The notes below the pieces were generated by a model. It worked only from the letters and a program-made list of their open reading frames with translations, was not told the DNA's origin and did not search any database. The translations under genes were made by a program, and so were the position numbers. From assembly GCA_002292945.1 (NCBI GenBank), contig DBCG01000027.1, positions 5,606-16,811 of the forward strand: DNA of 11,206 nucleotides, given 5' to 3'. Of this stretch, positions 5,275 to 11,206 are shown one piece after another. This DNA is from Proteobacteria bacterium UBA964 (GTDB lineage Bacteria > Pseudomonadota > Gammaproteobacteria > Steroidobacterales > Steroidobacteraceae). Position 1 is the first letter of the stretch. Each line of letters starts with the position of its first letter.

Positions 5275-6185
5275 CCCACAAGCCCTCGCCGAAACCGGCC
5301 AAGCCCCTGCCGACCGTCGCGGAGGCCTTGCGTAGCGGTGCCCGGCGGCTCTCGCGGGCCGGGCTTTTTTTCGGGCATGGCACCGACAACGCCCATGACG
5401 AGGCTGCGGCGCTGCTCTGGAGCGTGCTGCGGTTGCCGTGGCCGGTGACGGCGGCTGCCTACCGACGGCGTCTGCGGCCGGCGCAGCGCACCGCTTGGGA
5501 GGCCTTGCTTGAACTGCGGATCGCCACCCGCCTGCCGGCGGCCTACCTCACAGGCGAGACCTTCTTTGCGGGCCTGCCCCTGCGCACCGATCCGCGTGCG
5601 CTCGTGCCGCGCTCGCCGCTTGCGGAGTTGATCGAGCGGCAGTTCAGGCCTTGGATCGACCCCGCTCGGGTGCGGCGTGTGCTGGATCTCTGCACCGGCG
5701 GCGGCTGCATCGCGCTCGCCTGTGCGCACCACTTGCCGCTTGCACGCATCGAGGGCACCGACATCTCCCGTCCCGCGCTGGAACTCGCACGCGAGAACCG
5801 CCGTCGTTTGGGGCTGTCCCGGCGGGTGCGCCTCACGGAATCCGACCATTTCTCGGCCCTGCGTGGACGCGAGTACGATATCATTGTGAGCAATCCCCCC
5901 TATGTCGGGGCGCGCGAGCTGCGCTCGCTGCCTCCTGAATATGGGCACGAGCCGCGCTTGGCGTTGGCTTCGGGCCGGGACGGCCTCGATTCGGTGCGCG
6001 TCATCCTCCAAGAGGCCGCCCGGCACCTCACCCCCGGCGGCATCCTCGTCGTCGAGGTGGGGAACACCGAGACCCTGGTCCGTCGCCGTTGGCCGCGGCT
6101 GCCGTTCATGTGGCTCGAGTTCGAGCGCGGGGGCGGGGGCGTTTTTGTGTTGACCCGCGAGCAGCTCACGACCCATGTCCGGTAA
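5262..6185 (+). CDS. prmB: Ribosomal protein uL3 glutamine N5-methyltransferase
   Basis: PrmB uses SAM to methylate a glutamine side chain of ribosomal protein uL3 during 50S assembly. The 307-residue product matches E. coli PrmB (310). The N-terminal part has FFGHGTDNAHDEA and YLTGETFFAGLPL, then VPRSPLAELIERQF, which separates PrmB from PrmC. The SAM-binding loop is VLDLCTGGGCIALAC, and the catalytic motif NPPY is in DIIVSNPPYVGARELRSLPPEY. ATG 5262 is the first start in frame and gives about as many residues before GHGTDN as in E. coli; TTG 5328 would remove most of them. The ATG overlaps the psd start on the other strand. The ribosome-binding site is weak (GAGGC about 13 nt upstream). A terminator-like hairpin lies in codons 27-37. 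The 3' end overlaps aroC by 11 bp. Confidence 0.94.
   Translation: MARLSHKPSPKPAKPLPTVAEALRSGARRLSRAGLFFGHGTDNAHDEAAALLWSVLRLPWPVTAAAYRRRLRPAQRTAWEALLELRIATRLPAAYLTGETFFAGLPLRTDPRALVPRSPLAELIERQFRPWIDPARVRRVLDLCTGGGCIALACAHHLPLARIEGTDISRPALELARENRRRLGLSRRVRLTESDHFSALRGREYDIIVSNPPYVGARELRSLPPEYGHEPRLALASGRDGLDSVRVILQEAARHLTPGGILVVEVGNTETLVRRRWPRLPFMWLEFERGGGGVFVLTREQLTTHVR
5264..5275 (-). promoter_or_regulatory. psd -10 element, probably leaderless
   Basis: On the minus strand GATAAT (5275-5270, five of six consensus bases) is followed by CGCGCC and then the psd ATG at 5263. This is the same spacing, and nearly the same bases, as at purU. I see no good -35 at normal spacing. The element lies inside the first codons of prmB on the other strand. 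Confidence 0.42.
5340..5371 (+). terminator. Intrinsic-terminator-like hairpin inside prmB
   Basis: GCCCGGC (5340-5346) pairs perfectly with GCCGGGC (5358-5364) across an 11-nt loop and is followed at once by seven T (5365-5371). This is the shape of a Rho-independent terminator on the plus strand, about 80 nt after the prmB start. It encodes residues 27-37, ending L-F-F as CTT TTT TTC. It could act as an attenuator when ribosomes do not cover it, or be a by-product of the coding sequence. The loop is longer than usual. Confidence 0.35.
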
Positions 6186-7281
6186 CACCATCGGTCGACT
6201 TTTCCAGGTGACGACCTTCGGCGAGAGCCACGGTCCGGCGATCGGCTGCGTGGTGGACGGTTGTCCGCCCGGACTCGAACTCACCGAGGCCGATTTCGCG
6301 CGCGACATCGACCGCCGTCGCACCGGCACCTCGAAGTTCGTCAGCCAGCGCAAGGAAGCCGATGTGGTGCGCATCCTCTCCGGCGTGTTCGAGGGACGCA
6401 CCACCGGTGCCGCGATCGGGCTGCTGGTCGAGAACACCGACGCGCGCTCGCGCGACTACGACAAGATCAAGGACCGCTTCCGCCCGGGCCACGCCGACTA
6501 CACCTACCAACAGAAATACGGCTTCCGCGACTACCGCGGTGGTGGCCGCTCATCCGCGCGCGAGACCGTCGTGCGTGTCGCGGCGGGCGTGATCGCACGC
6601 AAGTGGCTGGAGCAGCGTGCAGGCATCCGCATCCACGGCTACCTCAGCCGCATCGGCGAGATCGATCTCGCGCCGGTCGCGCCCGAGACCGCCTACGACA
6701 ACCCGTTCTTCTGCCCCGACCCGTCGCGGGTCAAAGAATTGGAAGAGCTCATCTGGAAGCTCCGCGAGGAGGGCGACTCGATCGGTGCGCGCGTCACCGT
6801 GATCGCGCAGGGCGTGCCGCCGGGGCTCGGCGAACCGGTGTTCGACCGTCTCGATGCCGATCTCGCCTACGCGATGATGGGCATCAACGCCGTGAAGGCG
6901 GTCGAGATCGGTGCCGGCGTGCGCGTCGCCGGCCAGCGTGGTAGCGAGCACCGTGACGAACTCACGCCCGCGGGGTTCCTGTCGAACAACTCCGGCGGCG
7001 TGCTCGGCGGCATCTCGAGCGGTCAGGACATCGTTGTGCATGCCACGCTGAAGCCGACCTCCAGCATCCAGGTCCCGGGCCGCAGCATCGACCTCCACGG
7101 ACAGTCCGTCGAGCTCATCACCACCGGCCGCCACGATCCTTGCGTCGGCATCCGCGCCACTCCCATCGCCGAGGCGATGATGGCCATCGTGCTGCTCGAT
7201 CACCTGCTGCGCCACCGCGGCCAGAACGCCGATGTCCGTTCGCCGACGCCGGTGATCGCGGCGCAGGCACCGAAGCCCTAA
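6175..7281 (+). CDS. aroC: Chorismate synthase
   Basis: AroC makes chorismate from 5-enolpyruvylshikimate-3-phosphate, the last shared step to aromatic amino acids, folate and quinones; it needs reduced FMN. The 368-residue product is full length (E. coli 361). All three family signatures are visible: GESHGPAIGCVVDG near residue 16 with His19, YRGGGRSSARETVVRVAAG around 120-140, and RHDPCVGIRATPIAEAM near 320-335. His106 in FRPGHADYTY corresponds to a conserved active-site histidine. The start ATG lies inside the last codons of prmB (11-bp overlap) with only a weak GAGCAG before it, which suggests translational coupling. The TAA stop is part of the asd ribosome-binding site. Confidence 0.98.
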   Translation: MSGNTIGRLFQVTTFGESHGPAIGCVVDGCPPGLELTEADFARDIDRRRTGTSKFVSQRKEADVVRILSGVFEGRTTGAAIGLLVENTDARSRDYDKIKDRFRPGHADYTYQQKYGFRDYRGGGRSSARETVVRVAAGVIARKWLEQRAGIRIHGYLSRIGEIDLAPVAPETAYDNPFFCPDPSRVKELEELIWKLREEGDSIGARVTVIAQGVPPGLGEPVFDRLDADLAYAMMGINAVKAVEIGAGVRVAGQRGSEHRDELTPAGFLSNNSGGVLGGISSGQDIVVHATLKPTSSIQVPGRSIDLHGQSVELITTGRHDPCVGIRATPIAEAMMAIVLLDHLLRHRGQNADVRSPTPVIAAQAPKP

Positions 7282-7293
7282 AGGAAACGCATC

Positions 7294-8316
7294 ATGTCCC
7301 GCCTCTGGAACATCGCCGTGCTCGGCGCCACAGGGCTCGTCGGCGAGACCCTCATCAAGGTCCTCGAGGAGCGCGAGTTCCCCGTCGGAGAGCTCTTTCC
7401 GCTCGCCAGCAATCGCTCGCTCGGCAAGGGCGTCGAGTTCCGCGGCCGCGACATCCCGGTGATCGATGTCGAGACCTTCGATTTCTCCAAGGCGCAGATC
7501 GGTCTGTTCTCGGCAGGCGGGGAGGTCTCGAAGATCTACGCGCCGAAGGCGGCTGCGGCCGGTTGTGTCGTCATCGACAACACCTCCGAGTTCCGTTACG
7601 AGGACGACATCCCGTTGGTGGTGCCCGAGGTGAACCCCGAGGCGATCGCGCTCTTCACCAAGCGTCGCATCATCGCCAACCCCAACTGCTCCACCATCCA
7701 GATGCTCGTCGCGCTCAAGCCGCTGCACGACGCCGCCGGCATCGAGCGCATCAACGTCGCCACCTACCAGTCCGTCTCCGGCGCCGGCAAAGAGGCCGTG
7801 GATGAACTGGCCGCGCAGGCGGTGGCGCTGATGAGCGGCAAGGGATCCGTCAAGGCCAAGGCCATCGCCGCCCAGATCGCGTTCAATGTTGTGCCCCAAA
7901 TCGACAAATTTCTCGATAACGGGTATACCAAAGAAGAGATGAAGATGATGTGGGAGACGCAGAAGATCCTCGGCGACCCCTCGATCCGGGTCAACGCCAC
8001 CGCTGTGCGTGTGCCGGTGTTCTTCGGCCATAGCGAGGCGGTCCACATCGAGACCCGGCGCAAGCTCACGGCCGCCGAGGCGCGCGCCTTGCTGGTCAAG
8101 ACGAAAGGCGTGAAGGTCGTCGACACCCGCAAGCCCGGCGGATACCCCACGGCCATCGACGCCGCCGGACACGACGAGGTCTTCGTCGGTCGCATCCGCG
8201 AGGATCTCTCCCACGAGCGCGGTCTCGATCTCTGGATCGTCGCCGACAACATCCGCAAGGGTGCCGCCACCAACAGCGTGCAGATCGCGGAGTTGCTGGT
8301 GCAGGAGCACCTTTGA
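7294..8316 (+). CDS. asd: Aspartate-semialdehyde dehydrogenase (Usg-type branch)
   Basis: Asd reduces aspartyl phosphate to aspartate semialdehyde with NADPH, feeding lysine, diaminopimelate, methionine and threonine synthesis. The 340-residue product starts with the nucleotide-binding motif VLGATGLVGETLI. It has the catalytic cysteine Cys132 in IIANPNCSTIQM and the probable catalytic base His246 in VPVFFGHSEAVHIE. The sequence style (SNRSLGKGVEFRG, SAGGEVS, NVVPQIDKFLDNGYTKEE) belongs to the Usg/Gram-positive-like branch, not the main E. coli Asd branch. Pseudomonas has such a paralogue before fimV. With both catalytic residues present it is probably active, unlike E. coli Usg. A strong AAAGGA (7280-7285) overlaps the aroC stop and lies 8 nt before the ATG. 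Confidence 0.95.
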   Translation: MSRLWNIAVLGATGLVGETLIKVLEEREFPVGELFPLASNRSLGKGVEFRGRDIPVIDVETFDFSKAQIGLFSAGGEVSKIYAPKAAAAGCVVIDNTSEFRYEDDIPLVVPEVNPEAIALFTKRRIIANPNCSTIQMLVALKPLHDAAGIERINVATYQSVSGAGKEAVDELAAQAVALMSGKGSVKAKAIAAQIAFNVVPQIDKFLDNGYTKEEMKMMWETQKILGDPSIRVNATAVRVPVFFGHSEAVHIETRRKLTAAEARALLVKTKGVKVVDTRKPGGYPTAIDAAGHDEVFVGRIREDLSHERGLDLWIVADNIRKGAATNSVQIAELLVQEHL

Positions 8317-9824
8317 TGGCGCGGTCGATGCCGTATCGGTCTTGGTCGGTGGCCTTGCTCGTCGCTGTGTTGGGGATGTCCCGCGCCGACGCGCTCGGTC
8401 TCGGCGAGGCCCGCGTCACCTCCGGTCTCAACGCCCCGTTGGTGGCGGAGATCGAAGTCCTCGACGCCACGCCCGGCGACCTGCAGGCGCTACGCGCCGA
8501 GATCCCCGCGCGTGAGGTCTTCACGCGCTACGGGCTCGACTGGCCCGGGTTCCTGTCGACGGCTTCCGTCACGCTGCGTGTCGTCGCCGGCGCTGCGCCC
8601 ATGCTGGTGCTGCGCAGCGAACAGCCCGTCTCGGAGCCGTTCATCACCGTGCTCATCGCCGCGAACTGGGGACGCGGTCGGGTGCTGCGCGAGTACAACC
8701 TGGTGGTGGATCGTCCTGATGAGACCGTCCCGGGGCTCGCGCCCGTCGAAGTTCGGGGGCCTACGGTCGAGGCGGGTCGTGACGGCGCCATCGAACGCGA
8801 GGAACCGGCGACGATCCCCGACCCTCTGCCGCCCGCGCCTGCGCGCTCGGCTTCCTCTGCCGCAGGCAGCATCGAAGTCCGTCGCGGCGACACCCTGAGC
8901 CGCATCGCCGAGGGGGTCGCGCAACGGTCGGGGGTCACCCGCGCCCAAGCGCTCGTCGGCCTCTACCAAGCCAATCCCGAGGCCTTCGGCGCGAGCATGA
9001 ACGATCTGCGTGCCGGTGCGGTGCTGCGGATCCCGGATGCCGCCGAGCTCGAGGCCTTGCCGCCGATGTTGGTGGCGCGTGAGATCGACCGCGCCGTCAA
9101 AGATTGGCGGCAACGCGGCGGTCTGCCCACGCGTGTCGCCGATCCAGGCGGCCGTCTGCGTCTGGTCGCACCGAGCGAGGTCTCCGTCGGTACAGGCGGC
9201 GGCGCGATCGTCCCGACCGGTTCCGGTGAGGGGTCTGCGGCTGCCGGTCGCGGCGAAGAGACCGTCGAGCAGCGCCTCGCCCGCATCGAGGCGGAGTTGA
9301 TCGAGAAGCAGCGCATGCTCGAGGTGACCTCCTCGCAGCTTGCGGAACTGCAAGCCCGTGCGGCGGAAGCGCCGCAGGCGGCGGAGGTGGGCGCCCTCGA
9401 TGCGCTTCGCGGTCTGCTCGGCAAAGCCTGGTGGTTGTGGTTCCTCGCCGCAGGCGTCGCCGCGGTCGCCGCGTCCTTGTTCGTCGGTGCGCGCCGCCGG
9501 GCAGAAGCAGCCGAATCCGAGCTCGATGCGTTCATGCGCGTCCGGGCCGCCTCTGTCCCGACACCGATCACCGAGGTCGCCGAGTGGTCCACGCCGGCTC
9601 CCACGCCGGTCTCTACGTCGATCGGTCAATCCACCGATCCTTTGGAGGACCTCGAGGGCGATCCGCCGATGCCGGATGAGTCCGGCAACAAGCTCGATCT
9701 CGCGCGCGCCTTCATCGAGATGGGCGATTCGGCCGCAGCGCGGATCGAGCTCGAGCAAGTGCTTGTCCGTGGCGATGAGGCGCAGCGCGAGGATGCGCGT
9801 CGATTGCTCGACGCCCTGCACTGA
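8316..9824 (+). CDS. fimV: FimV/HubP-like polar hub protein, short form
   Basis: FimV proteins organise the cell pole and support type IV pilus assembly and twitching. The 502-residue product has a signal peptide (1-26, cleavage after ADA), the FimV N-terminal domain (27-140, starting LGLGEARVTSGLNAPLVAEIEVLD), a Pro/Glu-rich linker, and a LysM domain (from about 186, IEVRRGDTLSRIA). A coiled coil follows (about 313-350, EQRLARIEAELIEKQRMLE), then one membrane segment (about 371-391, WWLWFLAAGVAAVAASLF) and the conserved FimV C-terminal helical domain (457-501, NKLDLARAFIEMGD). It is much shorter than P. aeruginosa FimV (about 919): the long acidic cytoplasmic repeat region is nearly absent. 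ATG 8316 overlaps the asd stop as TGATG, with AGGAG 8 nt upstream; TTG 8313 is less well spaced. Confidence 0.9.
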   Translation: MARSMPYRSWSVALLVAVLGMSRADALGLGEARVTSGLNAPLVAEIEVLDATPGDLQALRAEIPAREVFTRYGLDWPGFLSTASVTLRVVAGAAPMLVLRSEQPVSEPFITVLIAANWGRGRVLREYNLVVDRPDETVPGLAPVEVRGPTVEAGRDGAIEREEPATIPDPLPPAPARSASSAAGSIEVRRGDTLSRIAEGVAQRSGVTRAQALVGLYQANPEAFGASMNDLRAGAVLRIPDAAELEALPPMLVAREIDRAVKDWRQRGGLPTRVADPGGRLRLVAPSEVSVGTGGGAIVPTGSGEGSAAAGRGEETVEQRLARIEAELIEKQRMLEVTSSQLAELQARAAEAPQAAEVGALDALRGLLGKAWWLWFLAAGVAAVAASLFVGARRRAEAAESELDAFMRVRAASVPTPITEVAEWSTPAPTPVSTSIGQSTDPLEDLEGDPPMPDESGNKLDLARAFIEMGDSAAARIELEQVLVRGDEAQREDARRLLDALH

Positions 9825-9833
9825 GGTCCCGTC

Positions 9834-10619
9834 GTGACCCGCACGGCGGTATCCGCCCAGAGATGGGCGCTCGGCGTGGAGTACAACGGCTCCCACTATT
9901 GCGGCTGGCAACAGCAGCCCGGTCGGCGCACCGTCGAGGGTGAGCTGGCCGAGGCGGTCGGCCATGTCGCTGACCATGCGGTCGATCTGTGCTGCGGAGG
10001 GCGTACGGACGCCGGCGTGCACGCGCTCGGTCAAGTGGTCCATTTCGATACCACCGCCGTCCGCAGTGCGCGCGCTTGGGTGCTCGGTGTCAACGCCAGC
10101 CTCGGACGACAGACCAGCATCGTTTGGGCCCGTCCCGTGGCTGATTTTTTCCATGCCCGGTTCACCGCGCAGCGCCGCCACTACCGGTACACGATCCACA
10201 ACCGCAGCGCGCGCTCCGCGCTGCTGGCCGGGCGTGTGGCCTGGGTGCAGACGCCGCTCGATGTCGCGGCGATGCAGGCCGGTGGTGCCTGCCTCGTCGG
10301 TGAGCACGACTTCAGCGCGTTCCGCGCTGCAGAGTGCCAGTCGCGATCGCCGATTCGCCGGCTCGAGTCGTTGCGGGTGCAGCGCGACGGCGAGCTCGTC
10401 CACATCGATGTCGCCGCCAACGCCTTCCTGCATCACATGGTCCGCAACATCGCGGGTTTGCTGATCGAGGTGGGTCGTGGCGTGCGAGCCCCGTCGGTCG
10501 TGCGTGAACTGCTGGACGGTCGGGATCGCCGGGCCAATGCGCCCACCGCCGTGGCGGACGGTCTTTGCCTGCGGGCGATCGACTACCCGGCGGCGTTCCG
10601 ACTGCCGCATCCGGTATAG
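9834..10619 (+). CDS. truA: tRNA pseudouridine(38-40) synthase
   Basis: TruA isomerises uridines 38-40 in the anticodon arm of many tRNAs. The 261-residue product matches the usual 260-270. The catalytic aspartate is Asp59 in GGRTDAGVHALGQVVHF. Other family blocks are VEYNGSHYCGWQQQ near the N-terminus, DFFHARFTAQRRHYRYTI, GEHDFSAFRAAECQS, and AFLHHMVRNIAGLLIEVGRG. The start is GTG 9834, with GAGG 7 nt upstream partly made from the fimV stop codon; only 9 bp separate the two genes, so coupling is likely. The TAG stop (10617-10619) lies inside the -10-like TATAGT before accD. Confidence 0.97.
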   Translation: MTRTAVSAQRWALGVEYNGSHYCGWQQQPGRRTVEGELAEAVGHVADHAVDLCCGGRTDAGVHALGQVVHFDTTAVRSARAWVLGVNASLGRQTSIVWARPVADFFHARFTAQRRHYRYTIHNRSARSALLAGRVAWVQTPLDVAAMQAGGACLVGEHDFSAFRAAECQSRSPIRRLESLRVQRDGELVHIDVAANAFLHHMVRNIAGLLIEVGRGVRAPSVVRELLDGRDRRANAPTAVADGLCLRAIDYPAAFRLPHPV

Positions 10620-10628
10620 TCCCCCGCC
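10615..10628 (+). promoter_or_regulatory. Candidate accD -10 element overlapping the truA stop
   Basis: TATAGT (10615-10620, five of six consensus bases) contains the truA TAG and ends 8 bp before the accD ATG. No Shine-Dalgarno sequence lies in between (CCCCCGCC), so a transcript from here would be leaderless or nearly so. I see no matching -35. Readthrough from truA is the alternative supply. Confidence 0.35.
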
Positions 10629-11206
10629 ATGGCCTGGTTCGAGAACATCGTCCCGTCACGCATCAAGACCGAGCGGCGTTCGCGCTCGGTCCCGGAAGGC
10701 TTGTGGATCAAGTGCACCGCCTGCGACGCGCCGCTCTACCGCGCCGAGCTCGAGCGCAACCTGCATGTCTGCCCGAAGTGCGGCCATCACATGCGGATCG
10801 GTGCGCGGGAGCGCCTGCAGCGGTTCCTCGATCCCGACACCGGCACCGAGATCGGCGCCGGCATCCGCCCCGAAGATCCGCTGCGTTTCCGCGACAGCAA
10901 GCGCTACAAAGACCGGCTGAGCGCTGCCCAAAAGAACACCGGTGAGCAGGATGCGCTGGTGGTGCTCGCCGGAGCGCTCGAAGGCCTGCCGATCGTGTCC
11001 TGTGCCTTCGAGTTCCAGTTCCTCGGCGGCTCGATGGGGTCGGTGGTGGGCGAGCGTTTCCGCCGTGCCGTCGACCACGCGATTCGCGAGCGCTGCCCGT
11101 TGGTGTGTTTCTCGGCGAGCGGCGGCGCGCGCATGCAAGAGGCGCTGTTCTCGCTGCTGCAGATGGCGAAGACCAGCGCGGCGCTCGCCGATCTCGCCGC
11201 CGAAGG
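10629..11206 (+). CDS. accD: Acetyl-CoA carboxylase carboxyltransferase subunit beta (partial)
   Basis: AccD and AccA form the carboxyltransferase that moves CO2 from biotin-BCCP to acetyl-CoA, making malonyl-CoA for fatty acids. The window ends after 192 codons of a gene usually near 290. The N-terminus MAWFENIVPSRIKTE, the four-cysteine zinc ribbon (Cys29, Cys32, Cys48, Cys51 in KCTACDAPLY and VCPKCGHHMRIGARERL), FEFQFLGGSMGSVVGERF and the carboxyltransferase motif SASGGARMQEALFSLLQMAKT are unmistakable. It starts 9 bp after truA. In Pseudomonas and Xanthomonas trp genes such as trpF lie between truA and accD; here none does. Confidence 0.98.
   Translation, partial: MAWFENIVPSRIKTERRSRSVPEGLWIKCTACDAPLYRAELERNLHVCPKCGHHMRIGARERLQRFLDPDTGTEIGAGIRPEDPLRFRDSKRYKDRLSAAQKNTGEQDALVVLAGALEGLPIVSCAFEFQFLGGSMGSVVGERFRRAVDHAIRERCPLVCFSASGGARMQEALFSLLQMAKTSAALADLAAE

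Noticed and set aside
5271..6437. 388-codon minus-strand open frame opposite prmB and aroC
   Set aside because: Shadow of prmB/aroC. It overlaps the psd start region but shares no frame or domain with psd.
7895..7950. AT-richer patch inside asd as an internal promoter or transferred segment
   Set aside because: It encodes a conserved Asd stretch rich in Lys, Asn, Tyr, Glu and Met, whose codons are AT-rich by nature; no promoter pair is evident.
6550..8310. 586-codon open frame on the minus strand across aroC and asd
   Set aside because: Antisense shadow of two certain enzymes; low-complexity His/Asp/Gly/Leu composition and no motif.
8313..8315. TTG start for fimV one codon before the ATG
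   Set aside because: ATG 8316 is better spaced from AGGAG and shares a base with the asd stop; TTG is the weaker codon.
10145..10150. T6 run in truA as a terminator
   Set aside because: No stable GC stem immediately precedes it. It encodes the conserved D-F-F of the FFHARF motif.
8490..10610. 706-codon open frame on the minus strand across fimV and truA
   Set aside because: It is antisense to two clear families, begins and ends inside them, and has the Arg/Asp/Gly/His-rich composition of a GC-driven shadow frame with no recognisable domain.

Overview
This is a dense, GC-rich stretch of ordinary chromosome from a gammaproteobacterium. The markers are EpmA/EpmB-modified elongation factor P, PrmB, a FimV/HubP homologue next to a Usg-type asd, and a C-terminal ParC fragment. 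The asd-fimV-truA-accD run resembles the arrangement I know from Pseudomonas and Xanthomonadales, but I cannot place the organism below class. I see no mobile element, CRISPR array, tRNA, rRNA or prophage gene. Every gap between genes is shorter than 60 bp.

Layout: the end of parC (+) runs into the end of purU (-), and their tails overlap by 8 bp. Then come epmB (-) and efp (+), divergent across 54 bp. Three minus-strand genes follow, transcribed psd -> epmA -> msrC. From the psd start, a plus-strand run goes prmB -> aroC -> asd -> fimV -> truA -> accD, and accD is cut by the window edge. The psd and prmB start codons overlap on opposite strands within one CATG.

Function: the left half is centred on EF-P. 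It holds the factor itself (Lys34 conserved), the lysine 2,3-aminomutase EpmB that makes beta-lysine, and the ligase EpmA that attaches it, all within 3.2 kb. Phosphatidylethanolamine synthesis (psd) and repair of free methionine sulfoxide (msrC) share the epmA operon. The right half combines ribosomal protein uL3 methylation (prmB), the last step to chorismate (aroC), the second step of the aspartate pathway (asd), a polar/type IV pilus hub protein (fimV), tRNA pseudouridylation (truA) and fatty-acid synthesis (accD). Overlapping or touching ends suggest translational coupling from prmB to truA.

I found no undescribed protein system. The unusual signals are in expression control. First, there is a textbook intrinsic-terminator shape (7-bp GC stem plus seven T) inside codons 27-37 of prmB. 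Second, purU, psd and accD have a -10-like hexamer only 6-8 bp before the ATG and no Shine-Dalgarno sequence, which suggests leaderless mRNAs; at purU and psd this module is a 14-bp identical copy. Third, psd and prmB share the CATG start.
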